NCBI RefSeq assembly: GCF_030272615.1
Contig: NC_081407.1
Coordinates: 437,997,230-438,061,229, forward strand
From: Cryptomeria japonica
Lineage: Eukaryota; Streptophyta; Pinopsida; Cupressales; Cupressaceae
Direction: 5' to 3'
Length of the DNA: 64,000 nucleotides
Under the pieces are notes generated by a model. It was not told the DNA's origin. It searched no databases and was given only the letters and a program-made list of their open reading frames with translations. A program made the position numbers and the translations under genes. Shown in pieces: positions 43,831 to 54,307 of the stretch. Each line of letters opens with the position of its first letter. Positions within the stretch are counted from its first letter, which is position 1.

Positions 43831-45892
43831 GAAACATGAAACATTAAACAAAATTGCACCATCAAATTGATCAATATCCAAGGATTTCACACCAAAATAA
43901 GAAGTGGGCTATGAAGGGAAAAGAGTTGTTTGACAGTACAAGCAATAGCAACAGCAGTCACAGCAGGGATGAAGTTAATACCAGCAAGGGAACATTTCAA
44001 ATCAGAAGTAAAATTCAGAAACCAGACCCTAACCAGAGTCTTATCAGGCCTTGAACATCACAATCAGGCATAAAAATCAGAAATTAGAATACTCAGAATA
44101 AAATATCAGATATATTAAGTGTGTTTAATTGCATCTTTGTCTGTTTTGCAGGTGGCTAAGGAAAAGATGTAGGAGTAAACTATAGATGACATTAAGAACA
44201 TCACAGCATGAAGATGTGAAGCAAGAATTTGAGTACAAGAAGACTTCATCAAAAGGACTTCATCACACAACTAGCACCAAGTAGTTGAATTGGGCTACAT
44301 CTCAAGAACAACAGTCATACAAGCAAGATGACAGACTTCACAGTTTCAGCTAGGCAATTGCAGCAGGGTGATCAGAATACTGAAGTCAGTATTGTGAAGA
44401 GTTAATCACATTCAAGGCTTCATCATCTCATCCCTATTATTAGGACTTCAATTTATCAAGGATCAACATCAAGGGTCAAGAGGAAGGTGAGCAACATCAG
44501 GATGAAGGATTGAAGCAAGCATGCAACTACCACATAAAGATAAGTTCTACAACAAATGAAATTCAATGCTAGCATTACAACATGAGAAGCAAAATGCATT
44601 CCAAGCTTTATTGCATCATGGCGACATGAGGAAGTCAGGTTGATCAAGGCAAGATAGGCAAGCAAGGGTAAAGGATTGACTTCACTAAGGTGATGCTTCC
44701 CATCATCATCACACCAAGCTTGGAGATGTTGAGAATCAAAAGATCTTGCTCAACATCAAACTTGCTTGTGATGAAGTATCAAGTCTACCGAGCAAATTGA
44801 GGTGGCATCCTTGTCATCACTCAACCAATCAAGGAGCTCCACATCAACGTGTCCAGATGCAATGTACCTATCTCACCCATGGAGGCACAAATTTTGAGAC
44901 ACCTAACCTCCTTTTCTATTGTTTCACATTCAATGTGTGACATGTGTCAAATCAAATGTAATTTTCTCGTTGGCCAAAGGGAGTTGTTGTAACAAACCCT
45001 AATTAGGGTTTTCATCTTGTAATCTCGGCCATTGATTGTGAATCAATTTGAGCCACTCATTGTAATGAGAGCACTATAATAGGCTCCACTTCTTCATTTG
45101 TAAAGGTTAAGAGTAGAAGAATAGAAGATAGTTAGCAGTTAGATCATTAGGAGTAGAGTAGATTAGGAGAAAAGGAAATTGTTGCCAAGACTTTGTTGCA
45201 AGCAACACGTTAATTTCATTGAAAATATGGTGAACTTTCTGTGTTGATTCAACATTTACATGGTCTCTACTTCTCATTTAATTTTCACGTTGTTTAGAAA
45301 TGGAAGAACTTTGTGCATGATCAATGGTGAAATTCGTATATCCATACTATTAGCATTTTGCTGATTGTAAAGTGTCATGTGTAGTCAACTGGACCCCACT
45401 TATTCAAGGTTGACTCCAATTGCTACTTGCCTCATTGATATGCATCGTCTTGATGGTATCTATGTCCATGGTGGTGATTTGAACATCATTTTGCTCTCCT
45501 TAGAAGATTACACTAAGCTTTGTGGAGTTGTTGCTTTGCACGTCAAAGCAAGGCTTGGTTGGGTTTCACCAAAGATTGTCCATCGCTCTTACATTCTAGG
45601 ATTAGACTAGCTTTTAAAACCCTTTATCCTTTCCCTTTTATTAAAGTCAAGTAAGATCCTATGTTCCAGCATCATTCAAGAAGAGTTCAAGTTTTAATGT
45701 AAGTCCCCCTTGTGATTCTAGCAAATTACATCAACCATTGAGCTATCTACATGTCAAGACTTGACGATAAAACCTTGGAATTGTCTCGATTGATCACATC
45801 ATTTAGCATCCGAGGAAATTTTCATCAAAAGAGGATAGAGTGCCTTTGGTATTTTATTCTGTGTTGCATAGTGTATAAAAAACACATCAACA

Positions 45893-46545
45893 CATACCTA
45901 ATAGCATGGCTTCTTTGGAACTCTGCAAAGTAATCCTCCACACTTTGCCCATCTTGTTTTAGAAATATCCACTTGATTCTTTGATCATATTTGTGGCTTG
46001 AGATAAAAACTCTTTTTTATCAAATTTTCAAATTCTTTCCAAGTACCTACAATTGGCTTATTTTCTTTTCACAATTAATTACATAACAATCCCACCATAC
46101 AAGAGCATGACCTTCCGTTTTGAGGCATGTAAAATTGTTTGTATGTTGCATTGACTTTATGAATACTGCAATAAACTACTAATTGCTTTAACCAAAAATC
46201 CAACTTTTTTGAATTAATTTCTCCATTAATTGTTTTACCTTAGTTTCCACTTTAAATGGAATTGAATCTTTTTCTTTGTATGACTCTTTCAAGAAGTGCT
46301 CACTTTGCTTACCTTCTTATATGCCAAATGTCTTGGCTAGAGCTTTTAACAAAACACATATTGAGGTTTTCTCTTGCATCTTCTTTTGCTCTCTTTTTAT
46401 GTGCTCTTGTTATTGGCCTAACCATTGTTGATTTTTTGTTATTCCCTTTATGTGATTTTCCAATGTGGTTACCCGTCCATTTGGAGTTTTTGTGTTCTTG
46501 TAGCTTTCATACATACTTTCCCCAAATCCCACAAAGATTAAAACT
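45893..46545 (-). pseudogene. Ty3/gypsy gag copy C, N-terminal and central part
   Basis: The minus strand has a Lys/Gln-rich start, F-K-V-E-T-K-V-K-Q, then L-K-T-E-G-H-A-L-V-W-W-D (about 46105) and K-W-I-F-L-K-Q-D-G-Q-S-V-E-D-Y-F-A-E-F-Q-R (about 45950). These match the gag core of copy B. Frameshifts and stops break it. A primer-site-like TTTTGGTATCAAAG sits at about 46546-46559. Confidence 0.8.
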
Positions 46546-46551
46546 TCTTTG

Positions 46552-47279
46552 ATACCAAAAGGATCCACAAACTCTCTAAAATAAATAGAATTTAGAAATT
46601 ACAAATTATGCTATGTGCTACTTGTGTATTCAAATGACCATGTTAGCGAGAGGGAATTGTTGACTAAATTATAAAGAAACATGCTGCAATAAAACTATGC
46701 TTGCCCAAGTTTTCAGTATGGGGATGGCAGGTGATAGGGGGATGTGTTTCCAAGATAGATTTTCTGGGAGGCCATTTTTAAAGGGATGGCAAGGAATGGC
46801 TGTTAAAAAACTAGATAAAATTTTAAAATATAATAGAATTTCAAATTTCAAATATGTATATGATAAGGCATTTATCATAGACATTTTAGAACCTTAATGC
46901 ATAACATTAAACTTGAATTGTCAAAATTTAATTGATTCATTGTTAAGTTGCATAGACATTATATAAGAAATTGCAACATAATGACAAAATAAATAGAAAT
47001 TATGCAGCTGTCCTAAATCAACATCTAGTAACATTACATTGAAATTGAAGTCGAAGTCTATGTTATTGCCACTATGAGAGGCTGCCTCATCTAATGGAAC
47101 CCCAACCAATCCCTCCTATACCTCCTCCTTATCTACCTATATAGCATCTTCTAGATCAACATCCCAACATGCAATTGGTGTTGGACAATATATAAGAGAA
47201 TTGATCTTATAGTTGCAAGGCACTATGCATGGGGCTGACCAAATACAAAATCTTGAGAAACGAAAATGGGGCTAATGCA
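46552..47279. other. LTR/leader of gag copy C and unassigned sequence
   Basis: The part to about 46690 matches the LTR region of copy B. A minus-strand acidic stretch near 47000-47180 (PLDEAASHSGNNIDFDFNFN) is unassigned. Confidence 0.4.
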
Positions 47280-47600
47280 TTTGGAGAATGGTTGCATTGG
47301 AATAGGCAGCAGCTGCTCGAGAAGAGTTGGTTCAGCAGCAGAGACTCACCACCGCCGAGAGGGAGCAGAGAGTGGCCCTGAAGGAGGAGTTGGAGCAATA
47401 AAGGGTGGCCACGACAAAGAGGAACACGCGACTTGAAGAGACCGAGGGACGCCTAGCAGCAGTAATAGGGCAGCTAGAGAGTACTAAGAAGGACTTGATG
47501 GAAGCGGTGCAAATGGTGAAGATAGCACATGAGCGTCAAAAGGTAGTTGAGCGAGACCTTCACCTTCGAGCTAAGCAAGTGCAACACCTTTGTCAGTAGC
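47280..47600 (+). pseudogene. Coiled-coil ORF fragment, unknown
   Basis: One plus frame reads a heptad-rich, charged helix: R-E-E-L-V-Q-Q-Q, then a TAA at about 47399 where CAA/CAG is plausible. It continues with TRLEETEGRLAAVIGQLEST, K-K-D-L-M-E-A-V-Q-M-V-K and E-R-Q-K-V-V-E-R-D-L to a TAG near 47597. GC content is higher than around it, as in a once-coding region. It is not recognised; it could be a structural protein of a transposon. Confidence 0.4.
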
Positions 47601-48008
47601 TCTCCACACCTCACGGAGCACCTAGGATGACGTCCTTAGCTACTCCAGATTCGTCATCTCATCCCCTACTTCTTAGTAGATTTTGTATTTGGTCAACCCC
47701 ATTTTGTTTCCTTAAATTTTGTATTTGGTATGCAAACCAATTCCTCTCCATAGTAGAGGAATTGCCAACATATGAAAGGAGGTGAATGGCAAGTATCCTC
47801 AACTTCGATGCATCCTTGTTATGCCACATCCATCATCCAATAGGATTAATTTGAGTTAATGTAGCTCTATCGTTCGTGCCTTTGGTTTGTTGAAGGTTGG
47901 ACCAGAGAGATTGACAAAGGCTAGTCATTATGTGCAAAGCATAGATTGCCAACTTGATAAGTACTCGTGATTTCCAAGGCTCTGTGAGTGACTTGTAGGT
48001 TGAATAGT
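47601..48008. other. Nothing recognised; left target duplication ATAGT at its end
   Basis: Sequence downstream of the coiled-coil fragment and possibly part of the same lost element. The last five bases (48004-48008, ATAGT) duplicate 49924-49928. Confidence 0.5.
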
Positions 48009-49923
48009 TGTAATATTCCCACTAATTTTTTTTGGTTTTTGAGCACAACAAATATTACAATGCACCCGTTAAAGTTAGGAAATATAATCCCAATACTACT
48101 GAAAGTAACCCTTCCACTTTCTGATCACCAAGAGCCCAATGTAGGAAGGTGAGAGCATACGGTGATAAGGGGTTCGTTAGCTCACTAATCCGCTGGAAAT
48201 TACAATGCAAATACAATACTGGGCGGCAAGCCAGCCCCTTCCACTTTTCAGCGGGATGAAGAACAAGAACTTGGCGGTAAACCAGCCAAGGTAACAAGAG
48301 CATAACAAAACCAAATCACTCTACCGCTTATGCAGCGGGAGGACTTTTACATAAAACTATCACTCAATGGCATATTTCAGCGGGAGGACAATATCACTCA
48401 ACCACTTGCTCAGTGGGAGGACAAAGCTGAATTACAAGACATGCAGGCGGCTAAGCCATCCTCTTCCACTTGTTCAGCGGGAAATGCAACATATAATGAT
48501 TGGTCAATACTATTGAAGCAATCTTACAAAGATAGAGATGCAAGAGAAGATAGAATTAAGTACATATCTCAAGTATTCAATAACACATTCTCACCACAAA
48601 ACATTACTTGCTGTTCTGAAATCAAAGACAATGAAACGCAGAACCAGCCATCCCAAAAACCACTAAAATGCTCGTAACTCTCTCAAAACTGAATGGAATC
48701 ATGCCAAACCAAATGCAAATGAAGAGTATAACATAAACAATCAGATCAATACCTTGAAACTGCGACTGGAGAGCAACAAATATGATGCACGCAACCCAAG
48801 GCAATTCTGGAAATGGAGTTTTGTTTGAATAGTTCGATTTGCAACTGTAAATTGGAGAGTTCTCCAAATGCCGCACCAATGTAGGAGAATTATTGTCTCT
48901 CCGATACGCTTCCAATGAGCCCTCACCCAAAACGATGCACCCAACACGCAGATAGCTACGAGCAAAATACACTTCCAACCAACACACATCAGCAATACCA
49001 AAAAAAATGCAGCAGCACATAATTCTTCACCAACACACCCAAAAATCACCAAATAGCTCACAACTTCTAACCACAACTAGGAGTGATGTCTCACACTCAA
49101 AATTGGAAAGAAAGATCTAGGAGGTATTCACCCTCGAAGAAGTTTGGAGTCATTTCGACAGCATAACGATATATTTTCTCTGGATACCAAATGAGGAGCC
49201 AGTCACCTGTTTATATAGCTTTTCAAGTCTGGAATTCAAATGAAATTGCTTCCAAATTCTCCTCATTCAAATTGGATTTCATTTCATGTGGTGGACCCAA
49301 GAATGGCGGCCACTTCCCAAGTCCAAAAATTGCGCCTAGGAGGAACCATGATTTTGGCATGATATAACTTTCAAGTATATAAAAAATAAAGTCTCCTTAT
49401 AACCTTCAAATAATTTGCCCAGGAAAGACTTAGGAAAAATATCACTTTTTGCACAATTCCCCATAACATTAATCAGTAATAAAGTAATTAAATAATAACC
49501 TTAGGATAAGAAATAATATTTAATTAAATCGCTTATAACTCTAGTACTAGTTATCAACAAACTCCGGATGAGGCTGAGCAATGAGGATCACTGAATTGTG
49601 TTGGATCAAGACCAAATCCAGGACTGCCAAAAATAGAATGCCTAAATTGACACTTACTAAAAATAGTAAGTCATAAAATAATGCTCCGAAAATCGTGATC
49701 TTCGCAATCAGAGGAAGAGCTTGGCGAGCTTAGCAACTCTGCACCATCCCGACGGCCAAACCCTAAGTTACTAAAAATAGTAAGTTCACAATCCATCCTT
49801 GACAAGCTTGGTTAGAACTCCAAAGAATATGGAAACCCTAATTCACCTTTCCACATACCTACGGGTCTCCGGAATAGGCCAATGGACCACTGAATGCATC
49901 ATTACAAGGAAGGGGGAATTACA
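48009..49923 (-). mobile_element. Solo LTR of the pol-less element family, duplication ATAGT
   Basis: It runs from TGTAATATTCCC to GGGGGAATTACA (1915 bp) with perfect ATAGT on both sides. It matches the LTRs of the 32388-39938 element throughout, clearly more diverged. Examples are GATCACCAAG(T/A)GCCCAATGT, the five palindromic modules, the minus-strand TATA box near 49210 and the three CTAAAAATAG-type sites (49627-49783). The internal region is absent. Confidence 0.95.
49627..49783 (-). promoter_or_regulatory. MADS/MEF2-type sites in the solo LTR
   Basis: CCAAAAATAG at 49627-49636, an intact palindrome with CTAAAAATAG at 49652-49671, and CTAAAAATAG at 49771-49780. Their order and spacing match those in the complete element, despite the greater age of this copy. 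Confidence 0.5.
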
Positions 49924-49928
49924 ATAGT

Positions 49929-50640
49929 GCAAAAAAATCGCCGAAAAAATGTCAAAGACTTGCTTAAAACTCACATAGGACTTGCCAAGCAAATGTGTGC
50001 TAGGGAAAATACAGGCCAAAAAATGCCTAAACCTAGGAAAAACGCGGGACAAGCCATGACATGAAAACAAATGTGAATTTGTTGCAATTTTTTCCCTTTA
50101 AAACTTCACACATCAACTCAATTCACACATTAAATTTTTCATTTGCCATTGAAGTAAGCAAGGAGCCAAAATCGAGTGCGAGGACCATACCCTCTACCTC
50201 CCATTTTTAAACTAGGGTGGGGAAGAGGAAAATGTAGAAGTTTGTAATGTTTAACATTCCTAGATATTAAATTTATGATGTTGATTTTCAAATAGAAACC
50301 TCATAAATTCATAATAGTAATTAGCTAGTAGCTAGCTATTGTATCCAGTTCAACGATTCGACTTCACATGACGATGCTACCATTTTGTAATCCATATGTA
50401 TTCAAGAGTCAAATTAAATAGAAAACGCTTCCTTTAGACTCATTTGATACATTTTGTAATTGAATTTTGCAAAAAGAATTTGTTTATATAAGAAATTTGA
50501 GTATTTTTTAAGTAGTCAAGTTTATGCCAGTTCCAAAAATTTGGGGTTGCTGAGTACTCTTCAAGTCAAAGTTTGCGAAATATGGTACAAAGTATAGTAG
50601 ACTCCTTATCAATATATTTTTTCTAAAGGGACTTTATGGG
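49929..50640. other. Nothing recognised
   Basis: AT-rich sequence between the solo LTR and the hAT relic. No ORF or repeat boundary. Confidence 0.4.
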
Positions 50641-51622
50641 TCCTTTTTTCACCTTTCATCATGAAGTGGAAGCACTCTCTCAAGCCTAGCTACATACCAT
50701 TTAGGATCTAGAGCATAGGCTACCATATAAAGCATGGTGTTTTTAGTGTTCAATTGTTTCATTACAATGAGCCTATACTATATTCATAAAATCTCAAGGA
50801 TACCTACTATGAATGAATTGCTTCATTTGTCCAAACATGCTATCAATGTCTCATAAAATTTCTCCAAGGCTAGGAGAGTTTGTATCATCATATCTTATGA
50901 TTTGCACAATAGCTGAGATGAAGAAGCAAACACATCTGCAACTGCAATCAAGTTACAAAAATTAAAATTTCCAAAAATGATTTAAGAATCAAATGCCAAA
51001 TAGTTAATGAAAATTTTTGATAACTTACAAGTTAGAAATATAAACAAATGAACTTTTGAAAAATTTAATAATAAATAAAATTATCAATTCTTTACAGCAT
51101 TGTGGACCATCAATCATTGTCAAGGACCATTTGTTTCACATTTTTTCCTTGAGCCATGCTTGCCTCTGCTCATCCATCCCATTCTGAATCAACCACCATT
51201 AATTATAGAAGCTTTTGTACATCGACCATCCTTTCTATCAAAGTGAAGTAGTTGGCATATCTAGTATCCATGTTCTTGCAGAATTCCTTTGAAAAAGTTT
51301 TGAAGAAAGCAAGTGAGATTTGATGGCTGCAAATGAACATCTATGTCTATCTTTTTGCCACCACTATCTTCATCCAATCTACTTTTCCAGTTTGTTCAAC
51401 ACATGAATGCAACACAGGGTCCAGAAAATGTGATTGTAAGAACCCTCCACTACCAATTGAGCTAATGGGCTGAATCGATCACTACTTGTACAACATTGAA
51501 GGCTCCAACCTTTTCTATGGCATCCTTCAATATCTGAAATTGGAAGTTTGCATTCTTCCTCTTCCTTGAATAACCAATAGCTCTAAGAAAATAAGGGATA
51601 GTTGAACATGTGACAATGATAT

Positions 51623-52710
51623 TGTAATGTCCCCTACCTGACCTATTTCAATATATAAAATTGATTGATATTCTTCAATTAGTTATTATCAAGTGCTTAT
51701 CTAACTTCCTCATTAGATGATTAATTTCATTATTCATAGTTCTTAATATAGCAGACCTTGCTACTACTTCAGTTTTAAGGGAGAAGGGTTTACGTATGTT
51801 ACCAAAGCACTTAGAGACCAACTACAATAGGTTCCCTCAAAGTTTACAAAGCCAAGTCCTTACCTATCTTGGATCTATACCCTCAAGGCTTATGGGTCGC
51901 TGATCCCCACCCTATCTTGGGACTTAACCTATTGCTTGGATTTAGACTGCCCCTCTTTGGAACATTTCATCCCCATCTTCTTAAATACTGACAATAATAA
52001 CATGATTTAGACTATAAGTAAACTAACTTCTCATGTATTATGAATATATATGAAATTAAGTATGACTGTCATACATATTGCAGTTTATAACAATATTATT
52101 ACTAGATTCTGCATTACAACTTTATCAGGCTTCATATACTAAGCATACATATTAAGCACATCCCCATGCATACCACCAAGAACACAAATGTTACTGCCTG
52201 TAACTTGGTAACAATTCTGATCTGATCTGATCAATGGTGATGTCACTAGATGCTTTTGATTCCTTCCCTTTATATCTCTCAATTTGAGGGAGAGGTCACA
52301 CCTCTTCATCATGTATGCCCTTTGGCAAGAGACATACCCTTTCACCATTAGCACCCTTTGAAAGAGTGCAACTCTTCATTATTTCTACCCTTTGAAAGGG
52401 ACACAGCCTTTCATAATCAGATCTGCACTTATTATTTAAATCAGATCTGCACTTATTATTTAAATCAGATCTGCACTTCTCATTTCCAAATTATCCCCCC
52501 TCTCAAATGAGGTTCTCTTCTCCCTTTTATATCTCATTGTCGAGGGAGTCACAACTTTTCCTTTCATGTCTTTTGACTTTTCATTAACTTAATTAATTTT
52601 TAATTAATCATATTTAATCATATAATTTTATATTTTAATTTAATTTTTAATGTTTTAATTTTATTATTATCATTTATTATTAAATTCTATTTCAAAGTGG
52701 GGACATTACA
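51623..52710 (-). mobile_element. Solo LTR with target duplication GATAT inside the hAT relic
   Basis: It runs from TGTAATGTCCCC to GGGGACATTACA, 1088 bp. Perfect GATAT lies on both sides (51618-51622 and 52711-52715). The orientation follows similarity to the LTR remnant at 18159. It contains about 36-bp repeats with the palindrome CCCTTTGAAAGGG near 52389-52401, and a 24-bp repeat. Removing it joins the hAT frame region. Confidence 0.95.
52417..52483. repeat. 24-bp tandem repeat, 2.7 units
   Basis: TCAGATCTGCACTTATTATT plus TAAA is repeated at 52417 and 52441, then partly at 52465. The copies are identical, so the expansion is recent relative to the rest of the LTR. Confidence 0.95.
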
Positions 52711-53105
52711 GATATAAATGGGTGGTTGATGTTTAATATTAGTTCACCCATCCATGATGATAAAGAAGCCATCTTTTATCCAGTTTGTCTCATTTTTTCC
52801 ATTGACACACTCACCTTAGAATCATTTCTATCAAGGATGGTGGTGTGTAGCTTATGTTTTCTAAGGAAAACAGATGAGGGACTGACAACAATTACATCTT
52901 TGAACATTTGTTTGAAGTAGTGAGAATGTACAACATGAAATGGTATGGCTCGAGCATAGAAAAATTTGGCAATGGAAGACTCAACCACCTCTTGTGATTG
53001 TGCATTAAACAATTGTACAATAATGATAGCTCTTTCCTTTCCATTGGAGAAGTAAAACCCTCTCCCCTTTGATTCCAAACATCTATGGTTTGGGTAGGAA
53101 ATCAT

Positions 53106-53875
53106 ACACTAGGCTACATAGTCTTTGTTGGAATTCCCTTATTTCTTGCCTCCTCGATGTGCAACCTAGTCACCATAGCCTTCTTAGATAGGGTTATTTT
53201 TTCACAACAATTTAGCCTAGTCCATTGATGCACAAAAGATGAGAACAAACCCTTGTGTAGCTTCCCCTATAGTTTTTAACTTTTTTGGCAAAAATAATTG
53301 CATATTTTACTTTACCCTATTTTTTTTGTCTTTGTCTATGCATGTTGCAAATTGTAAAAAGAGGTTCTTTTGCTATGTTACTGGGTCCAACATCGGGAAT
53401 CCGGATGCGGGTCTAGGTTCAAGCCAAGTCTAGGTCCACTCTTTGTGTGGCTCTAGGTTCACAGCGAGAAAAAGCTATGAGGAGGCCAATGCCCCACGAG
53501 CGGGAAGATACTTTTAATCTAGAATTGTCTTGCTAGGAATTTGATTCCCTGTGCCTTCTTGCTCGAAGTATTCTACTTTCATCCCTCAACCTTCAAGGTG
53601 GAATGAATAGAAACAATGTGGATAGGAAGTATTTGACACACACGCACACGCACTCATATATATATATATAGATATTTAGACGAACTAGATCCCCAAACCC
53701 AAATCAGAACTAGCAGCTTAGTTTTTTGGATTAAATGGGCCTTTTGAATAGTTTTTGAGGAGTTAAAAAGGGCATTCAAAATTTTTATTTGAACTCATAA
53801 GACTTGCAACACTCCCGATCATAGAAGGTTCTTCTATGACTTTGTTGAATTTGAATCTCCACTCGCAGTACCCTC
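53106..53875. other. Flank of hAT relic, with a CA/TA microsatellite
   Basis: The first part may be the remaining N-terminal side of the hAT element. A (CA)n-(TA)n microsatellite lies at about 53635-53672. Nothing else was recognised. Confidence 0.5.
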
Positions 53876-54307
53876 TGTAATGTCCCCTTTTCCGCTCTAG
53901 TTTGTTTTGGGGACCTGTTGTGACCATTTCACACATCGCCCCATTAGAATGGGGACCCCCTCTTTTTCGCTTTTGTTTTGCTTTTTCTTCTCTCTGCTTT
54001 TAGGGTTTTGAGTGAGTGAGTTGTCTGTCTGGGGTAGGGCTAAACCTCAGGGGTTTCTTTTGGGTGTTATTCAAGCTGAGTCCAGTCAAATTTTGAAAGT
54101 TATTAAGCGTTCTCCCGAAGAATTGAGACGATTGAAGGTAGGCCTTTCAAGGGAGTCAAATAGGTCTTAGGTTAGGTCTAATCAGGGTTTTTAGGGTAAA
54201 ATCCATTTTTGACTAAGTGTTAGCATTTTGAAGGTGAAACTGCGTGTTCTTGCCTAGGTAAGTTTTGATCAAATTTTGGAGGTAAGATGATGCCTGAAAC
54301 AGAGAAA

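Larger units (their letters stand above)
41820..45892. mobile_element. 4.07-kb LTR-type insertion (TGTTG...CAACA) splitting gag copy C
   Basis: It begins TGTTGTGACATAATCACAC and ends ACACATCAACA. The flanking 5-mers CATGT (41815-41819) and CATAC (45893-45897) look like a decayed target duplication. The two gag halves on either side join colinearly. No pol motif was found inside. It contains a phased 32-bp repeat, a long degenerate AAACGTGTG-rich region, and TAATTAGGGTT and promoter-like sequence near 44990-45110. It shares its start with the fragment at 19577 and the element at 53926. It may be one very long solo LTR. Confidence 0.75.
50640..53105 (-). pseudogene. hAT transposase relic (DUF659 type), split by a solo LTR
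   Basis: The minus strand begins with IAKFFYARAIPFHVVHSHYF and M-F-K-D-V near 53000-52900, typical of the DUF659 part of plant hAT transposases. Beyond the inserted LTR come A-F-N-V-V-Q-V-V-I-D-S-A (about 51510), R-Y-A-N-Y-F-T-L-I-E-R-M (about 51255) and E-A-S-M-A-Q-G-K-N-V-K-Q-M-V-L-D (about 51150). The order is colinear with the family. Stops and shifts are common, and no terminal inverted repeats or C-terminal dimerisation domain were found. Confidence 0.85.

Noticed and set aside
53876-53925. TGTAATGTCCCC at 53876 as the certain start of the element
   Set aside because: The related insertion at 41820 starts at TGTTGTGAC, equivalent to 53926 here, so the 50 bp before it may be a separate LTR scrap; left open rather than asserted.
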